This document shows positions 1 through 7,104 of a stretch of DNA of 12,700 bases, in pieces. Under the pieces are notes generated by a model. The model saw only the letters and a program-made list of their open reading frames with translations, searched no databases and was not told the DNA's origin. Position 1 is the first letter of the stretch, and each line of letters starts with the position of its first letter. A program made the translations under genes and the position numbers. Source of the stretch: an uncultured bacterium (GTDB taxonomy: Bacteria > Actinomycetota > Coriobacteriia > Coriobacteriales > Coriobacteriaceae). The DNA lies in the NCBI GenBank assembly GCA_958349055.1, contig CATWBO010000045.1, forward strand, positions 1 through 12,700, written 5' to 3'.

Positions 1-47
1 CGTACATGTACGGATGAATGTGGGAAGTGTTCGGATGAAGTTGATAA
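1..47. other. Window-edge palindrome and short direct repeats
   Basis: Bases 1-12 (CGTACATGTACG) are a perfect 12-bp palindrome. The octamer CGGATGAA occurs at 11-18 and again at 32-39, 21 bp apart, which is about two helical turns. No open reading frame is supported here. The arrangement could be a regulator site for pfkA or the tail of an upstream element cut off by the window edge. I cannot decide between these. Confidence 0.25.
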
Positions 48-84
48 TCAAGGCTTACATTTCCATACGCTTGAGCTAACACGT

Positions 85-117
85 TTTACCCCCGTATCAA
101 CAGTGTGCGGGGGTAAA
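85..117 (+). promoter_or_regulatory. 10-bp inverted repeat in the pfkA leader
   Basis: TTTACCCCCG (85-94) and CGGGGGTAAA (108-117) are perfect inverted repeats separated by 13 bases. No T-run follows on either strand, so an intrinsic terminator is unlikely. The site lies 39-71 bases before the pfkA start. A TG-extended -10-like TATAAC is at 131-136, but it would leave a leader of only about a dozen bases; a TTGAGC/TATCAA pair (71-76, 95-100) is an alternative and would place the repeat around the -10 and start point. An operator or leader hairpin controlling pfkA is the most economical reading. Confidence 0.4.
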
Positions 118-155
118 CTTATGCGCATGTTATAACTTGCCCGGAAGGATTCATC

Positions 156-1235
156 ATGCTCAGGATCGGTCTTCTTACTAGTGGCGGCGACTGCCAGGCG
201 CTCAACGCCACCATGCGCGGCATCGTCAAAACGCTCATGACCAATAGCGAAGAGCCTATCGAGATCTACGGTTTCGAGGATGGCTACCAGGGCCTTATCT
301 ACAGCAGGTTCCGCGTCATGACGCCCGCCGATTTTAGCGGTATCCTCACCCGCGGCGGCACCATTCTGGGCACGAGCCGCACGCCGTTCAAGCGTCTGGA
401 CATTCCCGAGGCCGATGGCGTCGAGAAGGTGCCGGCGATGGTCCACACCTATCACAAGCTGCAGCTCGACTGCCTGTTTATGCTGGGCGGCAACGGCTCC
501 ACCAAGACCGCCAACCGCCTGCGCGAAGAGGGCCTCAACGTTATCGCCCTGCCCAAGACCATCGATAACGACACCTGGGGCACCGAGATGACGTTTGGCT
601 TTACGAGCGCCATCGACGTCGCCACCAAGTGCATCGACGACATCCACACCACCGCTTCGAGCCATGGGCGCGTGTTCGTCATCGAGATCATGGGCCACAA
701 GGTTGGCTGGATCCCGCTGTACGCCGGCGTCGCGGGCGGCGCGGACGTCATCCTGATTCCCGAGATTCCCTACGACATGGATAACGTCATCAAGACCATC
801 GAGCATCGCATGGAGACCGGCAGCCGCTTTACCATCGTAGCCGTCGCCGAGGGCGCTATCTCCAAGGAGGACGCGGCGCTGTCCAAGAAGGAGTACAAGA
901 AGAAGCTCGCCGAGCGTACGAGCCCGTCGATTGTCTACGACATCGCCAAGGAGATCGAGGCCAAGACCGGTCGCGAGACCCGCGTCGCGATCCCCGGTCA
1001 CACGCAGCGCGGCGGCCAGCCCGACGCCCAGGACCGCATCTTTGCGACCCAGTGCGGCGTCGAGGCAGCGCTCGGCTGCCTACGCGGCGAGTTTGGCTAC
1101 ATGATTGCCCTGCGTGACGGCAAGATGTGCCACATGCCGCTCGAGGAGGTCGCCGGCAAGCTCAAGTTTGTCGACCCCCAGAGCGATCTGGTACGCGAGG
1201 CCAAGGCGTTGGGCATCAGCTTCGGCGACGAATAA
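156..1235 (+). CDS. pfkA: 6-phosphofructokinase (PfkA family, mixed-substrate group)
   Basis: Phosphorylates fructose 6-phosphate to fructose 1,6-bisphosphate, the committed step of glycolysis, in the cytoplasm. The 359-residue product has the family's motifs in order: GGDCQALN (10-17, phosphoryl-donor site), GGNGS (111-115), PKTIDND (133-139, with D137 matching the catalytic base), EIMGHKVGW (177-185, sugar-phosphate side) and GHTQRGG (281-287). In E. coli numbering the residue at 104 is Gly, as in ATP enzymes, while 124 is Lys, as in pyrophosphate enzymes; position 103, usually Asp, is Asn (N113). This mixture is known in the mixed-substrate group, so ATP is likely but PPi cannot be excluded. 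The start is supported by GGAAGG at 143-148. The gene looks monocistronic. Its last codons and stop form one arm of the palindrome that follows. Confidence 0.95.
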   Translation: MLRIGLLTSGGDCQALNATMRGIVKTLMTNSEEPIEIYGFEDGYQGLIYSRFRVMTPADFSGILTRGGTILGTSRTPFKRLDIPEADGVEKVPAMVHTYHKLQLDCLFMLGGNGSTKTANRLREEGLNVIALPKTIDNDTWGTEMTFGFTSAIDVATKCIDDIHTTASSHGRVFVIEIMGHKVGWIPLYAGVAGGADVILIPEIPYDMDNVIKTIEHRMETGSRFTIVAVAEGAISKEDAALSKKEYKKKLAERTSPSIVYDIAKEIEAKTGRETRVAIPGHTQRGGQPDAQDRIFATQCGVEAALGCLRGEFGYMIALRDGKMCHMPLEEVAGKLKFVDPQSDLVREAKALGISFGDE

Positions 1236-1411
1236 CCTCGGCTGGAACCGCCCCCATCGGAGACCCCAGGGCCTACCTCCCAAATCGTCCTCGGACATGT
1301 CAGGACCCCGCCGTGCGCTTCGCGCGGCGGGGCCCTTCCGTCCTGCGGAAAGATTTGGGAGGTAGGCCCTGGGGTCTCCTGCGGTAACTGGGGAGGCCGA
1401 GGCTATTCGTC
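1227..1411. repeat. 185-bp concentric palindrome overlapping the pfkA 3' end
   Basis: Three stems share one dyad axis at base 1319. The inner hairpin pairs 1306-1317 with 1321-1332 (CCCCGCCG against CGGCGGGG plus a wobble extension). The middle stem pairs 1259-1286 with 1352-1379, 28 of 28 bases complementary. The outer stem pairs 1227-1242 with 1396-1411, 15 of 16. The stems are separated by equal-length unpaired segments (16 and 19 bases on each side). The outer left arm contains the last two pfkA codons and its stop, so the right arm is an inverted copy of that gene end. The inner hairpin has no good U-run (CCCTTCC follows), so simple termination does not explain the whole. Downstream to 1507 I see only small palindromes, such as CTCTTAGCTGAGAG at 1456-1469 (one mismatched pair). 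Confidence 0.85.
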
Positions 1412-1507
1412 TTCTTGCTGCAAGTGCGTGGGCTGAGATTTTGGGATGTTGCAGGCTCTTAGCTGAGAGTAGCACTGACATTTGTCCTGAAATGGCTGGT
1501 CGTTAGG

Positions 1508-1578
1508 GGTTGCTACCGGTAGTTGCGGTAGGGTTGGGGCAGATTCTAACTAGAAATGGTGGTCGCTACCGGTTGTTC
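1508..1578 (+). promoter_or_regulatory. Twin GCTACCGGT sites upstream of the XRE regulator
   Basis: GGTTGCTACCGGTAGTTG (1508-1525) and GGTCGCTACCGGTTGTTC (1561-1578) are related copies 53 bases apart, about five helical turns. The first contains the perfect palindrome CTACCGGTAG (1513-1522). They end 50 bases before the start of a gene encoding an HTH protein, so autoregulatory operators are a natural guess. No convincing -35/-10 pair was found between them. Confidence 0.4.
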
Positions 1579-1627
1579 TCGGCATACTCGGCTCATTCGA
1601 TTCGACCATCAAACGAAAGGAACCACC

Positions 1628-2548
1628 ATGGATCTTGCGATGGCACAGCGCCTCGTCGATCGCCGCAAGGCTGCCGGGCTTTCTCAGGAGGCGCTTGCCG
1701 CCCAGCTGGGTGTGAGTCGTCAGGCTGTCAGTAAATGGGAGCGCAGCGAATCCTCGCCCGATACCGATAACCTTATTGCGCTCGCCGCGCTGTATGGCGT
1801 GTCGCTGGATGAGCTGCTGTATGGGGAGGCGGCTAACGATGCCGACGACCCGGAGGACGGTAGCGCCGACACCGAGACGGCGGATGCGGCTGACGAGGCT
1901 GAGGATTCTGCCGAGCACGCCGATTGCGGCGACAAACCAATTGTCGATATTTCCCTCGCGCGCGGTATCCACGTCATTGATCCCAATAAAGGCGAGGAAG
2001 TCCATGTTGGTTGGAGCGGCATCCATGTGACCAACGAGCGCAAGGGCGAAGAGGTGCATGTGGGGCCGGGCGGCGTGCATATCGATACGCTTGAGGACGA
2101 TGGACATAGCGTACGCACCAATGACGACGGCACCGTCACCATCGACGGCGAGACGTTTTCCAGCTGGAAGGAAGCACACGACAAGCTCGACCATCATGGC
2201 AAGCATTTCCACACCAAGGTCGGACGTGCATGGAACAAATTCCCCTTCCCCGCACTTGTCACTCTCGCCTATCTGGTGCTCGGCATTGTCTACGGCACAT
2301 GGGACATGGGGCTTTTCCTCGTCTTTTTGGTTCCCGTCTGCTACGCGATTGGTGACTTCATCGATCGACGCCACCTGTCTAAGCTGATCGAGGCCATCTA
2401 CCCGGCAGCCGCCATCGCTTGGTTCCTCTACATGTGGCTCTGTTTGGGACAGCCCCATCCTGCATGGATCGTCCTCATCACGATTCCCATCGTAAAGGCG
2501 CTCATGCGCTGGTGCCGCAAACAATGGAAGCACCGCAAACAGGCCTAA
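1628..2548 (+). CDS. Membrane-anchored XRE-family transcriptional regulator
   Basis: A 306-residue protein. Residues 5-63 are a classic XRE/Cro helix-turn-helix, with QEALAAQLGVSRQAVSKWER as the recognition region. An acidic linker (67-102) follows. Residues 113-130 and 131-148 are near-identical 18-residue repeats of the form GIHV-x5-KGEEVHVG, with a third half-copy from 149 (GVHID). A His-rich stretch reaches about 196, and roughly four hydrophobic segments lie at 206-223, 227-244, 256-272 and 278-293. The HTH and the repeats lie on the same, presumably cytoplasmic, side. HTH proteins with C-terminal membrane segments are known in Gram-positive bacteria; their signals are mostly unknown. 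I chose the ATG at 1628 because AAAGGA ends about six bases upstream and the HTH begins at once; an in-frame ATG at 1556 would add 24 residues without family character. Target genes are not evident. Confidence 0.85.
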   Translation: MDLAMAQRLVDRRKAAGLSQEALAAQLGVSRQAVSKWERSESSPDTDNLIALAALYGVSLDELLYGEAANDADDPEDGSADTETADAADEAEDSAEHADCGDKPIVDISLARGIHVIDPNKGEEVHVGWSGIHVTNERKGEEVHVGPGGVHIDTLEDDGHSVRTNDDGTVTIDGETFSSWKEAHDKLDHHGKHFHTKVGRAWNKFPFPALVTLAYLVLGIVYGTWDMGLFLVFLVPVCYAIGDFIDRRHLSKLIEAIYPAAAIAWFLYMWLCLGQPHPAWIVLITIPIVKALMRWCRKQWKHRKQA

Positions 2549-2591
2549 CACGCTCCGACCCAGCAGCACCCAACCGCCCCCGCCCTTCTCC

Positions 2592-2662
2592 TAAGTTGCG
2601 GTGAGATAGGGACTGTTTTGAAGCTCCAAAGCGCCAAACAGTCCGTATATCACCGCAACTTA
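2592..2662. repeat. 71-bp hairpin, 27-bp arms
   Basis: Bases 2592-2618 (TAAGTTGCGGTGA...GGACTGTTT) pair with 2636-2662 at 25 of 27 positions around a 17-base loop. The two mismatches are isolated. It begins 44 bases after the XRE stop. No U-run follows on either strand, so it looks more like a repetitive extragenic palindrome than a standard intrinsic terminator, though it could protect or end the upstream transcript. Confidence 0.75.
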
Positions 2663-2714
2663 CAAACAACTGGGTCAGTTCCGGCACGGAGATTAGCATT
2701 GAGCTGACCGCGCG

Positions 2715-2872
2715 CCAAGAAAAGGGCCTATTTACTACGTTTAACTCGAGAGGGCCGACCATACCCGCCTTTTCCGAAAATTGGCAAGCCCTCTACCTGC
2801 GGTTTTAATTTCATAATCTTTGTCATGGTCGAGGGTGTGGTAGCAAACGTAGTAGATAGGCCCATTTTGTGG
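2715..2872. repeat. 158-bp concentric inverted-repeat element
   Basis: The main arms are 2724-2742 and 2845-2863: 18 of 19 bases are complementary and the remaining pair is a G-T wobble. On the same dyad axis (about 2793) are an inner stem CGACCAT/ATGGTCG (2756-2762 with 2825-2831) and a degenerate outer extension (2715-2723 with 2864-2872). Between main and inner stems the unpaired segments are equal, 13 bases each. A 65-codon minus-strand reading frame runs through it (2728-2925) but looks incidental. No target-site duplication is visible. The rest of the gap to 2992 holds a small AGGCT/AGCCT hairpin near 2910 and a lone -10-like TAGAAT at 2946-2951. Confidence 0.75.
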
Positions 2873-2992
2873 CATACGACCCATTCAAGTCCAATCTCGA
2901 AGGCTAAAGAGAGCCTCTCATCCACGCCTGCGAGCGAAAACCAAATAGAATGAAAGGCAAATGGAAAAGCCCGTTTGACGAGCGGAGGACAT

Positions 2993-3313
2993 ATGCGCGA
3001 CGTAGCCGAAAGCGACTGGAAGCTGTTTAAGAAAATGCTTCCTCAATGGCAAGAACGTTATATGGAAAAGCTCATCGGCCAGTACGTTGAGATACTGAAC
3101 GGCGACAGTAAAGCATCCAGTAGATTTTGGGCACTAGAAGAGCGCCTCAATAGAGACAAGCTGTCCTCAGGCGTAATTGCAAATGACATTCGCCGCAGCA
3201 CAATGCACCGCGAGATAGCCAATTTGTTTATCGACAGCGTGATCACCCTTGACGACCTTGACGGTTTTACCGAGGACATTAAGAGCTATGCGCAATACTG
3301 GATTGGCCAGTAA
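2993..3313 (+). CDS. Small conserved-looking protein of unknown function
   Basis: A 106-residue soluble protein, rich in charged and aromatic residues and probably largely helical, with no signal peptide or membrane segment. Landmarks are SDWKLFKK (7-14), a WQERYMEKL stretch (19-27) and FWALEERLNRDK near the middle. It resembles, from memory only, small hypothetical proteins common in Firmicutes and sometimes mislabelled 'multidrug transporter'; I know of no demonstrated function. The ATG at 2993 is preferred because GGAGGA lies at 2984-2989, although the 3-base gap is short; a TTG at 2975 would place that Shine-Dalgarno inside the gene. By eye it is clearly AT-richer than its neighbours, and it is flanked by repeats on both sides, which suggests acquisition. 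It appears monocistronic and converges on the ABC permease gene. Confidence 0.75.
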   Translation: MRDVAESDWKLFKKMLPQWQERYMEKLIGQYVEILNGDSKASSRFWALEERLNRDKLSSGVIANDIRRSTMHREIANLFIDSVITLDDLDGFTEDIKSYAQYWIGQ

Positions 3314-3346
3314 GAGCACTGAACGACAGACATCCCCAGCAAAACG

Positions 3347-3388
3347 GGGCAAACGCCGGGCCACCTAATGATTGTCCGGCGTTTGCCC
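3347..3388. terminator. Hairpin between convergent genes
   Basis: GGGCAAACGCCGG (3347-3359) and CCGGCGTTTGCCC (3376-3388) are a perfect 13-bp inverted repeat with a 16-base loop. It sits between the stop of the small gene (3313) and the stop of the ABC permease (3431). Placement suggests bidirectional termination, but a U-run is lacking. A smaller competing hairpin, CCCC/GGGG at 3334-3349, overlaps the left arm. Confidence 0.55.
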
Positions 3389-3416
3389 AGATAAAACCTG
3401 CCAAAATAAGAACCTG
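3381..3416 (+). repeat. Dispersed repeat, copy 1 (diverged)
   Basis: The core ATAAAACCTGCCAAAATAA (3391-3409) is identical to a segment in two other places in the window (6959-7002, inverted, and 9393-9437). The left flank GTTTGCCCAG differs by one base from the GTTTCCCCAG of copy 3. The right side diverges after the core, so this copy lacks the GGCAGG arm that makes copy 3 a hairpin. It overlaps the right arm of the neighbouring hairpin. Confidence 0.75.
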
Positions 3417-3430
3417 AATCCCGGAACAGG

Positions 3431-6196
3431 TCACTCGGCGCTCTTGAGGGCGCCGACCATGTCGATCTTGTTGAGTGTTCGGTTGGTGGCGAGGTTGACG
3501 ATGATCGTGAACGCAAAAGCCAGCACCACGGCAAGCACGTAGCTCAACGGTTCGACCTCAACGTCAAAGTACAATGACGGCATCTGCAAGATGTACGTAA
3601 AGCTCTCGGCCAGCGCACCGCCCAGCGGTACGCCCAGCGCGGCTCCGATCGCCGTAAGAATCAACGTCTCCTTGTTAACGTAATGGTGCACCTCGCCACG
3701 GCGGAAACCCAGCACCTTGATGGTTGCCAGCTCGCGTTCGCGCTCGGAGATATTCGTATTAGACAGCGTAAACACCACCACAAACGATAGACACGCTGCC
3801 ATAAAGGTCACAAGTACCACGACCGAATTGATAATCGTAAAGTTTGCCTCATAGTTTTCCCAATGCTCGGCGGTACTCGACAGCGTAATCCAACCATCGC
3901 TCTTAAGACGGTTGGTAAACGCAATCTGATCGGCCGACGAACCCTTAAGCAGCGCAAGGATGCCGTTGAGGCGCGCACTTCGACCGAACGCGCGCTCATA
4001 GGTGCCCTGCGTCATGTAAAGCGTGTTGCCCAGATAGTTAAGCGAAATGTCGCTGACTTTGACCTTGGCAACATTGAGCGACGAATCCTGGACGTGAGCC
4101 GTGTCACCCGGCTTGATCCCCAGCACCAGCTGAGAGCTCTTGCTCAAATACACATCCCCGTCACGCAGGGCGAGCGGTTCTTTGGACTCATCCTCCAGGC
4201 GCACGTAATCGCCCAAGTCACCCGTGCGGTCATCGGGCACCACGATCAGCTGCACAGTCTCGCTCTTACCGCCAAACGTAAAGGTGACGTTGTCGGTCAT
4301 AATCGGCAGCGTCGAAGTCACCGTCACGTTGGAATCATTAGCTGCACTGCGCTCATCCAGTGCCGCGCACGTCTGCGAAAAATCATCGGGATTGGCAACC
4401 GCCAGCAGGTCATAGCGCGTGATATGCCCGTACTGCTTGGGCGACAACGCGACCGACGTATCACGGATGCCCATACCGCAAATCACAAGCGCCGTGCAGC
4501 CCGCAATGCCAAAGATGGTCATAAAGGCGCGCTTTTTGTAGCGGAATAAGTTGCGTGCAGCGACCTTGTTCAAAAAGCTCATGCGGTGCCAGATAAAGCC
4601 GATGCGCTCGAGCAGAATGCGCGAGCCGGCGCGCGGGGCCTTGGGGCGCATGAGCGAGGCTGGGGTCTCGGCCATCTCGTGGCGGCAGGCGATAATCGTG
4701 GCGCCCACCACGCCCACGGCAAACAGCGCTACCGACACGAGTGATGACACGATGTCGTACGAAAGCAACATCTGGGGCAGCGAGTACATGTCGTCGAACA
4801 CCGTAAACAGGAACAGCGGCAGACCCACAAATCCGATGATATTGCCGAGCACGCCACCGATCAGACACGCCCACAGCGAGTAGTCCACATATTTGGACAG
4901 GATACGCCCGCGCGAATAGCCGAGCGCCTTGTACAGGCCAATGAGCGTGCGCTCCTCCTCGACCATGCGCGTGGCAGTGGTGAGGCTGATGAGCACGGCG
5001 ACGATAAAGAAGATGAACGGGAACACCGTGGCGATGGCCTCGATCGAAGAACTATCGCTCTCGACGCTCGAGTAGCTTGCGATATTGCCGCGGTCCTGGA
5101 TGTACCAGGTGCATTCGCCCAGGTCAGAGAGCTCGGCGCGGGCATCGGCAAACTGCTGGTCGGCGGCGGCGCGGCGCTGGTCCAGGTCGGCTTGCGCCTG
5201 CGCACGCTCGTCGCTGCCCTCGGCCATGCGATTGATGTTGTCCTGCTCGATCCCAAAGACCATATTCGCCTGACGCTCAGCCGCGTCCAAGCTCGCCGGT
5301 GTGTCGACCGTCAGCTCCTGAGCGCGCGCCTTCTCACGTCCCTCGCGGATCTTCTCGATATTGCCCTTGACCTCATTGATCTTTGCCGAGTAGGCATCCG
5401 AATAGGAGTTGAGGCTCTTGGCTCCCTCGACGACCACGTGGACAGCGGAGTAGGAAGAAGATGTCGCGGCATCCTCGCTCACGTAGAACTTGTAGTCCGC
5501 AGTCGAAGCAGCGCGAAAGGCGTTGACTGTCGAGTCGGAGCTCACGTCGGTAGGATCGAGAACCTCGGCCGTGATGGTGTAGTCCCCATCGGCAAACTGG
5601 TCCTTGGCGCTTTGGTTCGACGAGCTCGCATCGTTGGCGGCAAAGCTCACCGTATCGCCGATTTTCTTGCCCGAAGCCTTCAAAAAACGTGAGGTCACTG
5701 CCACTTCGCCCGAAGTCTCGGGCAGCTCGCCGCGTACTAGCACCGGTTGGTCAATATTCTCTTTGGAGAGGCTCTGTACGACGACACGCTCGCGCGTCGT
5801 ACCCACGGCGGTATAGGCGGTCTCGGTATAGATGCCCTCGGCCGTCTCGACGCCATCGACCTCTTGGATCGCGGCAAGATCGTCATCGGTCAGACCATAG
5901 GTCGACTGCACGTTGATGTCATAGACATTCTGCTGGTCAAAATAGGCGTCGACCGAATCACACAGGTCCTCGCAGCCCGCCTTAAGGCCGCACATCACGC
6001 TCACGCCAAGCGCGGTGATCACAACGATAGACAAGAAGCGTTTGAGGCTGCCGCGAATCGTGCGGTAGATGCCACGGCGAAAAACCGTCGGCACCATATC
6101 GTTTGAGCTTTGGGCGGTACGGTAGATCGTAAAATCCTGCTCGCGCTCCGTGTTCTGCGCGTCGCGGCGTTGGCTGTTTTGGCGGTCCTGATTCAT
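3431..6196 (-). CDS. ABC transporter permease, double FtsX/MacB type
   Basis: Membrane half of an ABC exporter or extracytoplasmic mechanotransmission complex, paired with the ATPase encoded just upstream. About 921 residues. After a polar N-terminus and a first membrane helix (about 55-75) comes a large extracytoplasmic domain (75-385) whose 265-360 part is rich in Glu, Arg, Gln and Ala and probably forms a coiled coil. Three helices follow with the FtsX cytoplasmic motif EEERTLIGLYKALGYSRGRI between the first two. The architecture then repeats: helix near 558-577, second outer domain (578-785), helix 786-812, the motif ERERELATIKVLGFRRGEV, and two final helices. The protein is thus two FtsX-domain permeases in one chain. 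The ATG at 6196 lies five bases after the ATPase stop; a GTG at 6208 that overlaps that stop is possible. Substrate unknown; lipids, peptides or wall-enzyme control are typical for relatives. Confidence 0.9.
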   Translation of the reverse strand: MNQDRQNSQRRDAQNTEREQDFTIYRTAQSSNDMVPTVFRRGIYRTIRGSLKRFLSIVVITALGVSVMCGLKAGCEDLCDSVDAYFDQQNVYDINVQSTYGLTDDDLAAIQEVDGVETAEGIYTETAYTAVGTTRERVVVQSLSKENIDQPVLVRGELPETSGEVAVTSRFLKASGKKIGDTVSFAANDASSSNQSAKDQFADGDYTITAEVLDPTDVSSDSTVNAFRAASTADYKFYVSEDAATSSSYSAVHVVVEGAKSLNSYSDAYSAKINEVKGNIEKIREGREKARAQELTVDTPASLDAAERQANMVFGIEQDNINRMAEGSDERAQAQADLDQRRAAADQQFADARAELSDLGECTWYIQDRGNIASYSSVESDSSSIEAIATVFPFIFFIVAVLISLTTATRMVEEERTLIGLYKALGYSRGRILSKYVDYSLWACLIGGVLGNIIGFVGLPLFLFTVFDDMYSLPQMLLSYDIVSSLVSVALFAVGVVGATIIACRHEMAETPASLMRPKAPRAGSRILLERIGFIWHRMSFLNKVAARNLFRYKKRAFMTIFGIAGCTALVICGMGIRDTSVALSPKQYGHITRYDLLAVANPDDFSQTCAALDERSAANDSNVTVTSTLPIMTDNVTFTFGGKSETVQLIVVPDDRTGDLGDYVRLEDESKEPLALRDGDVYLSKSSQLVLGIKPGDTAHVQDSSLNVAKVKVSDISLNYLGNTLYMTQGTYERAFGRSARLNGILALLKGSSADQIAFTNRLKSDGWITLSSTAEHWENYEANFTIINSVVVLVTFMAACLSFVVVFTLSNTNISERERELATIKVLGFRRGEVHHYVNKETLILTAIGAALGVPLGGALAESFTYILQMPSLYFDVEVEPLSYVLAVVLAFAFTIIVNLATNRTLNKIDMVGALKSAE

Positions 6197-6201
6197 GGGC
6201 G

Positions 6202-6903
6202 CTACCACTCGATCGTCTCGATAGGCACAGGATTTTGCTGGACCGTCTCGCTCTCCACGCGGCCGCTCTTAAAGCGGATCAGGCGATCGGCCATGGGCGC
6301 CAGCGCAGAGTTGTGGGTGATGATGATGACCGTAATGCCTTGCTTGCGGCAAGTGTCCTGTAGCAGCTGCAAGATCTGCTTGCCGGTTTTGTAGTCGAGT
6401 GCACCCGTAGGCTCGTCGCACAAAAGCAGCTTGGGGTTCTTAGCCAGCGCGCGGGCGATGGATACGCGCTGCTGCTCGCCGCCCGAAAGCTGCGCCGGAA
6501 AGTTAGCGAGGCGGTCGCCCAGGCCAACCTGGCGAAGCGTTTGCTCGGCATCGAGCGAATCGGGGCAGATCTGCGCCGCGAGTTCGACGTTCTCAAGCGC
6601 CGTCAGGTTAGGGACCAGATTGTAGAACTGAAAGACAAAGCCGACGTCAGCGCGACGGTATTCCACAAGCTGAGCCTCGTTGGCAGAGCTCACGTCACGC
6701 CCGTCCACCGTCACGGTGCCAGAAGTTGCCGTATCCATGCCGCCCAGAATGTTGAGGGCCGTGGTCTTGCCGGCGCCCGAAGCACCCAGAATGATGGCGA
6801 GCTCGCCGCGCTCGACCGTAAAGCTCGCGCCGTCGAGCGCGTGGATGCGGGCGTCGCCTTCGCCGTATGCTTTGATGACGTCTTTGAATTCGATATAGGC
6901 CAT
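6202..6903 (-). CDS. ABC transporter ATP-binding protein, LolD/MacB family
   Basis: ATPase subunit that powers the permease encoded downstream in the same operon. The 233-residue protein shows Walker A GASGAGKT (40-47), the Q-loop at Q92 in FVFQFYNLVPNLTALENV, signature LSGGEQQR (139-146), Walker B LLLCDE (159-164) followed by the D-loop GALD, and the switch histidine H197 in ITHN. The FYNLVPNLTALENV stretch is typical of the MacB/LolD group, which always partners FtsX-type permeases. The ATG at 6903 has only a weak GGGA about ten bases upstream. A possible -10 (TAATAC on the minus strand, 6942-6937) lacks a good -35. The leader region carries copy 2 of the dispersed repeat. Confidence 0.95.
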   Translation of the reverse strand: MAYIEFKDVIKAYGEGDARIHALDGASFTVERGELAIILGASGAGKTTALNILGGMDTATSGTVTVDGRDVSSANEAQLVEYRRADVGFVFQFYNLVPNLTALENVELAAQICPDSLDAEQTLRQVGLGDRLANFPAQLSGGEQQRVSIARALAKNPKLLLCDEPTGALDYKTGKQILQLLQDTCRKQGITVIIITHNSALAPMADRLIRFKSGRVESETVQQNPVPIETIEW

Positions 6904-6958
6904 CGATTAATTCCCATCTGGTCGGATAACTCTTTAGTATTACCCATTTCCCACCTAC

Positions 6959-7002
6959 CAAAAAGGGACAGGTTTATTTTGGCAGGTTTTATATGGGGAA
7001 AC
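6959..7002 (-). repeat. Dispersed repeat, copy 2
   Basis: Read on the minus strand, this runs GTTTCCCCATATAAAACC... through AAACCTGTCCCTTTTT and matches copy 3 (9393-9435) except for one base, T for G in the CCCAGAT segment. The distal GGCAGG arm of copy 3 is present here as GGTAGG (minus strand, plus-strand 6954-6959), so the hairpin has one mismatch and a shorter base. Unlike the other copies it lies between divergent genes, where a terminator is not expected. Confidence 0.8.
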
Positions 7003-7104
7003 GGCAGCTATAGATGAGGCGCCGGGGAGGCCGAGAAATCATCGACGGAGTCAGGCCGACCGCCGAGCACAACGCACGCATCTCAATCTGTCAGCCAAAT
7101 CATT

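Noticed and set aside
48..1001. A 317-codon minus-strand reading frame opposite pfkA
   Set aside because: It is antisense to a well-supported gene, low in complexity and without any family motif; such frames are common opposite GC-rich genes.
1080..1481. Overlapping reading frames on both strands across the pfkA palindrome
   Set aside because: They arise because the palindrome reads similarly on both strands; the products resemble no family.
1550..2569. A 339-codon minus-strand reading frame opposite the XRE gene
   Set aside because: Antisense to the convincing HTH-membrane protein; no Shine-Dalgarno or recognisable domain.
2728..2925. A 65-codon minus-strand frame through the 158-bp inverted repeat
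   Set aside because: It crosses both arms of the repeat and has no clear ribosome site; similar peptides would be expected wherever the repeat occurs. I keep it as a remote possibility only.
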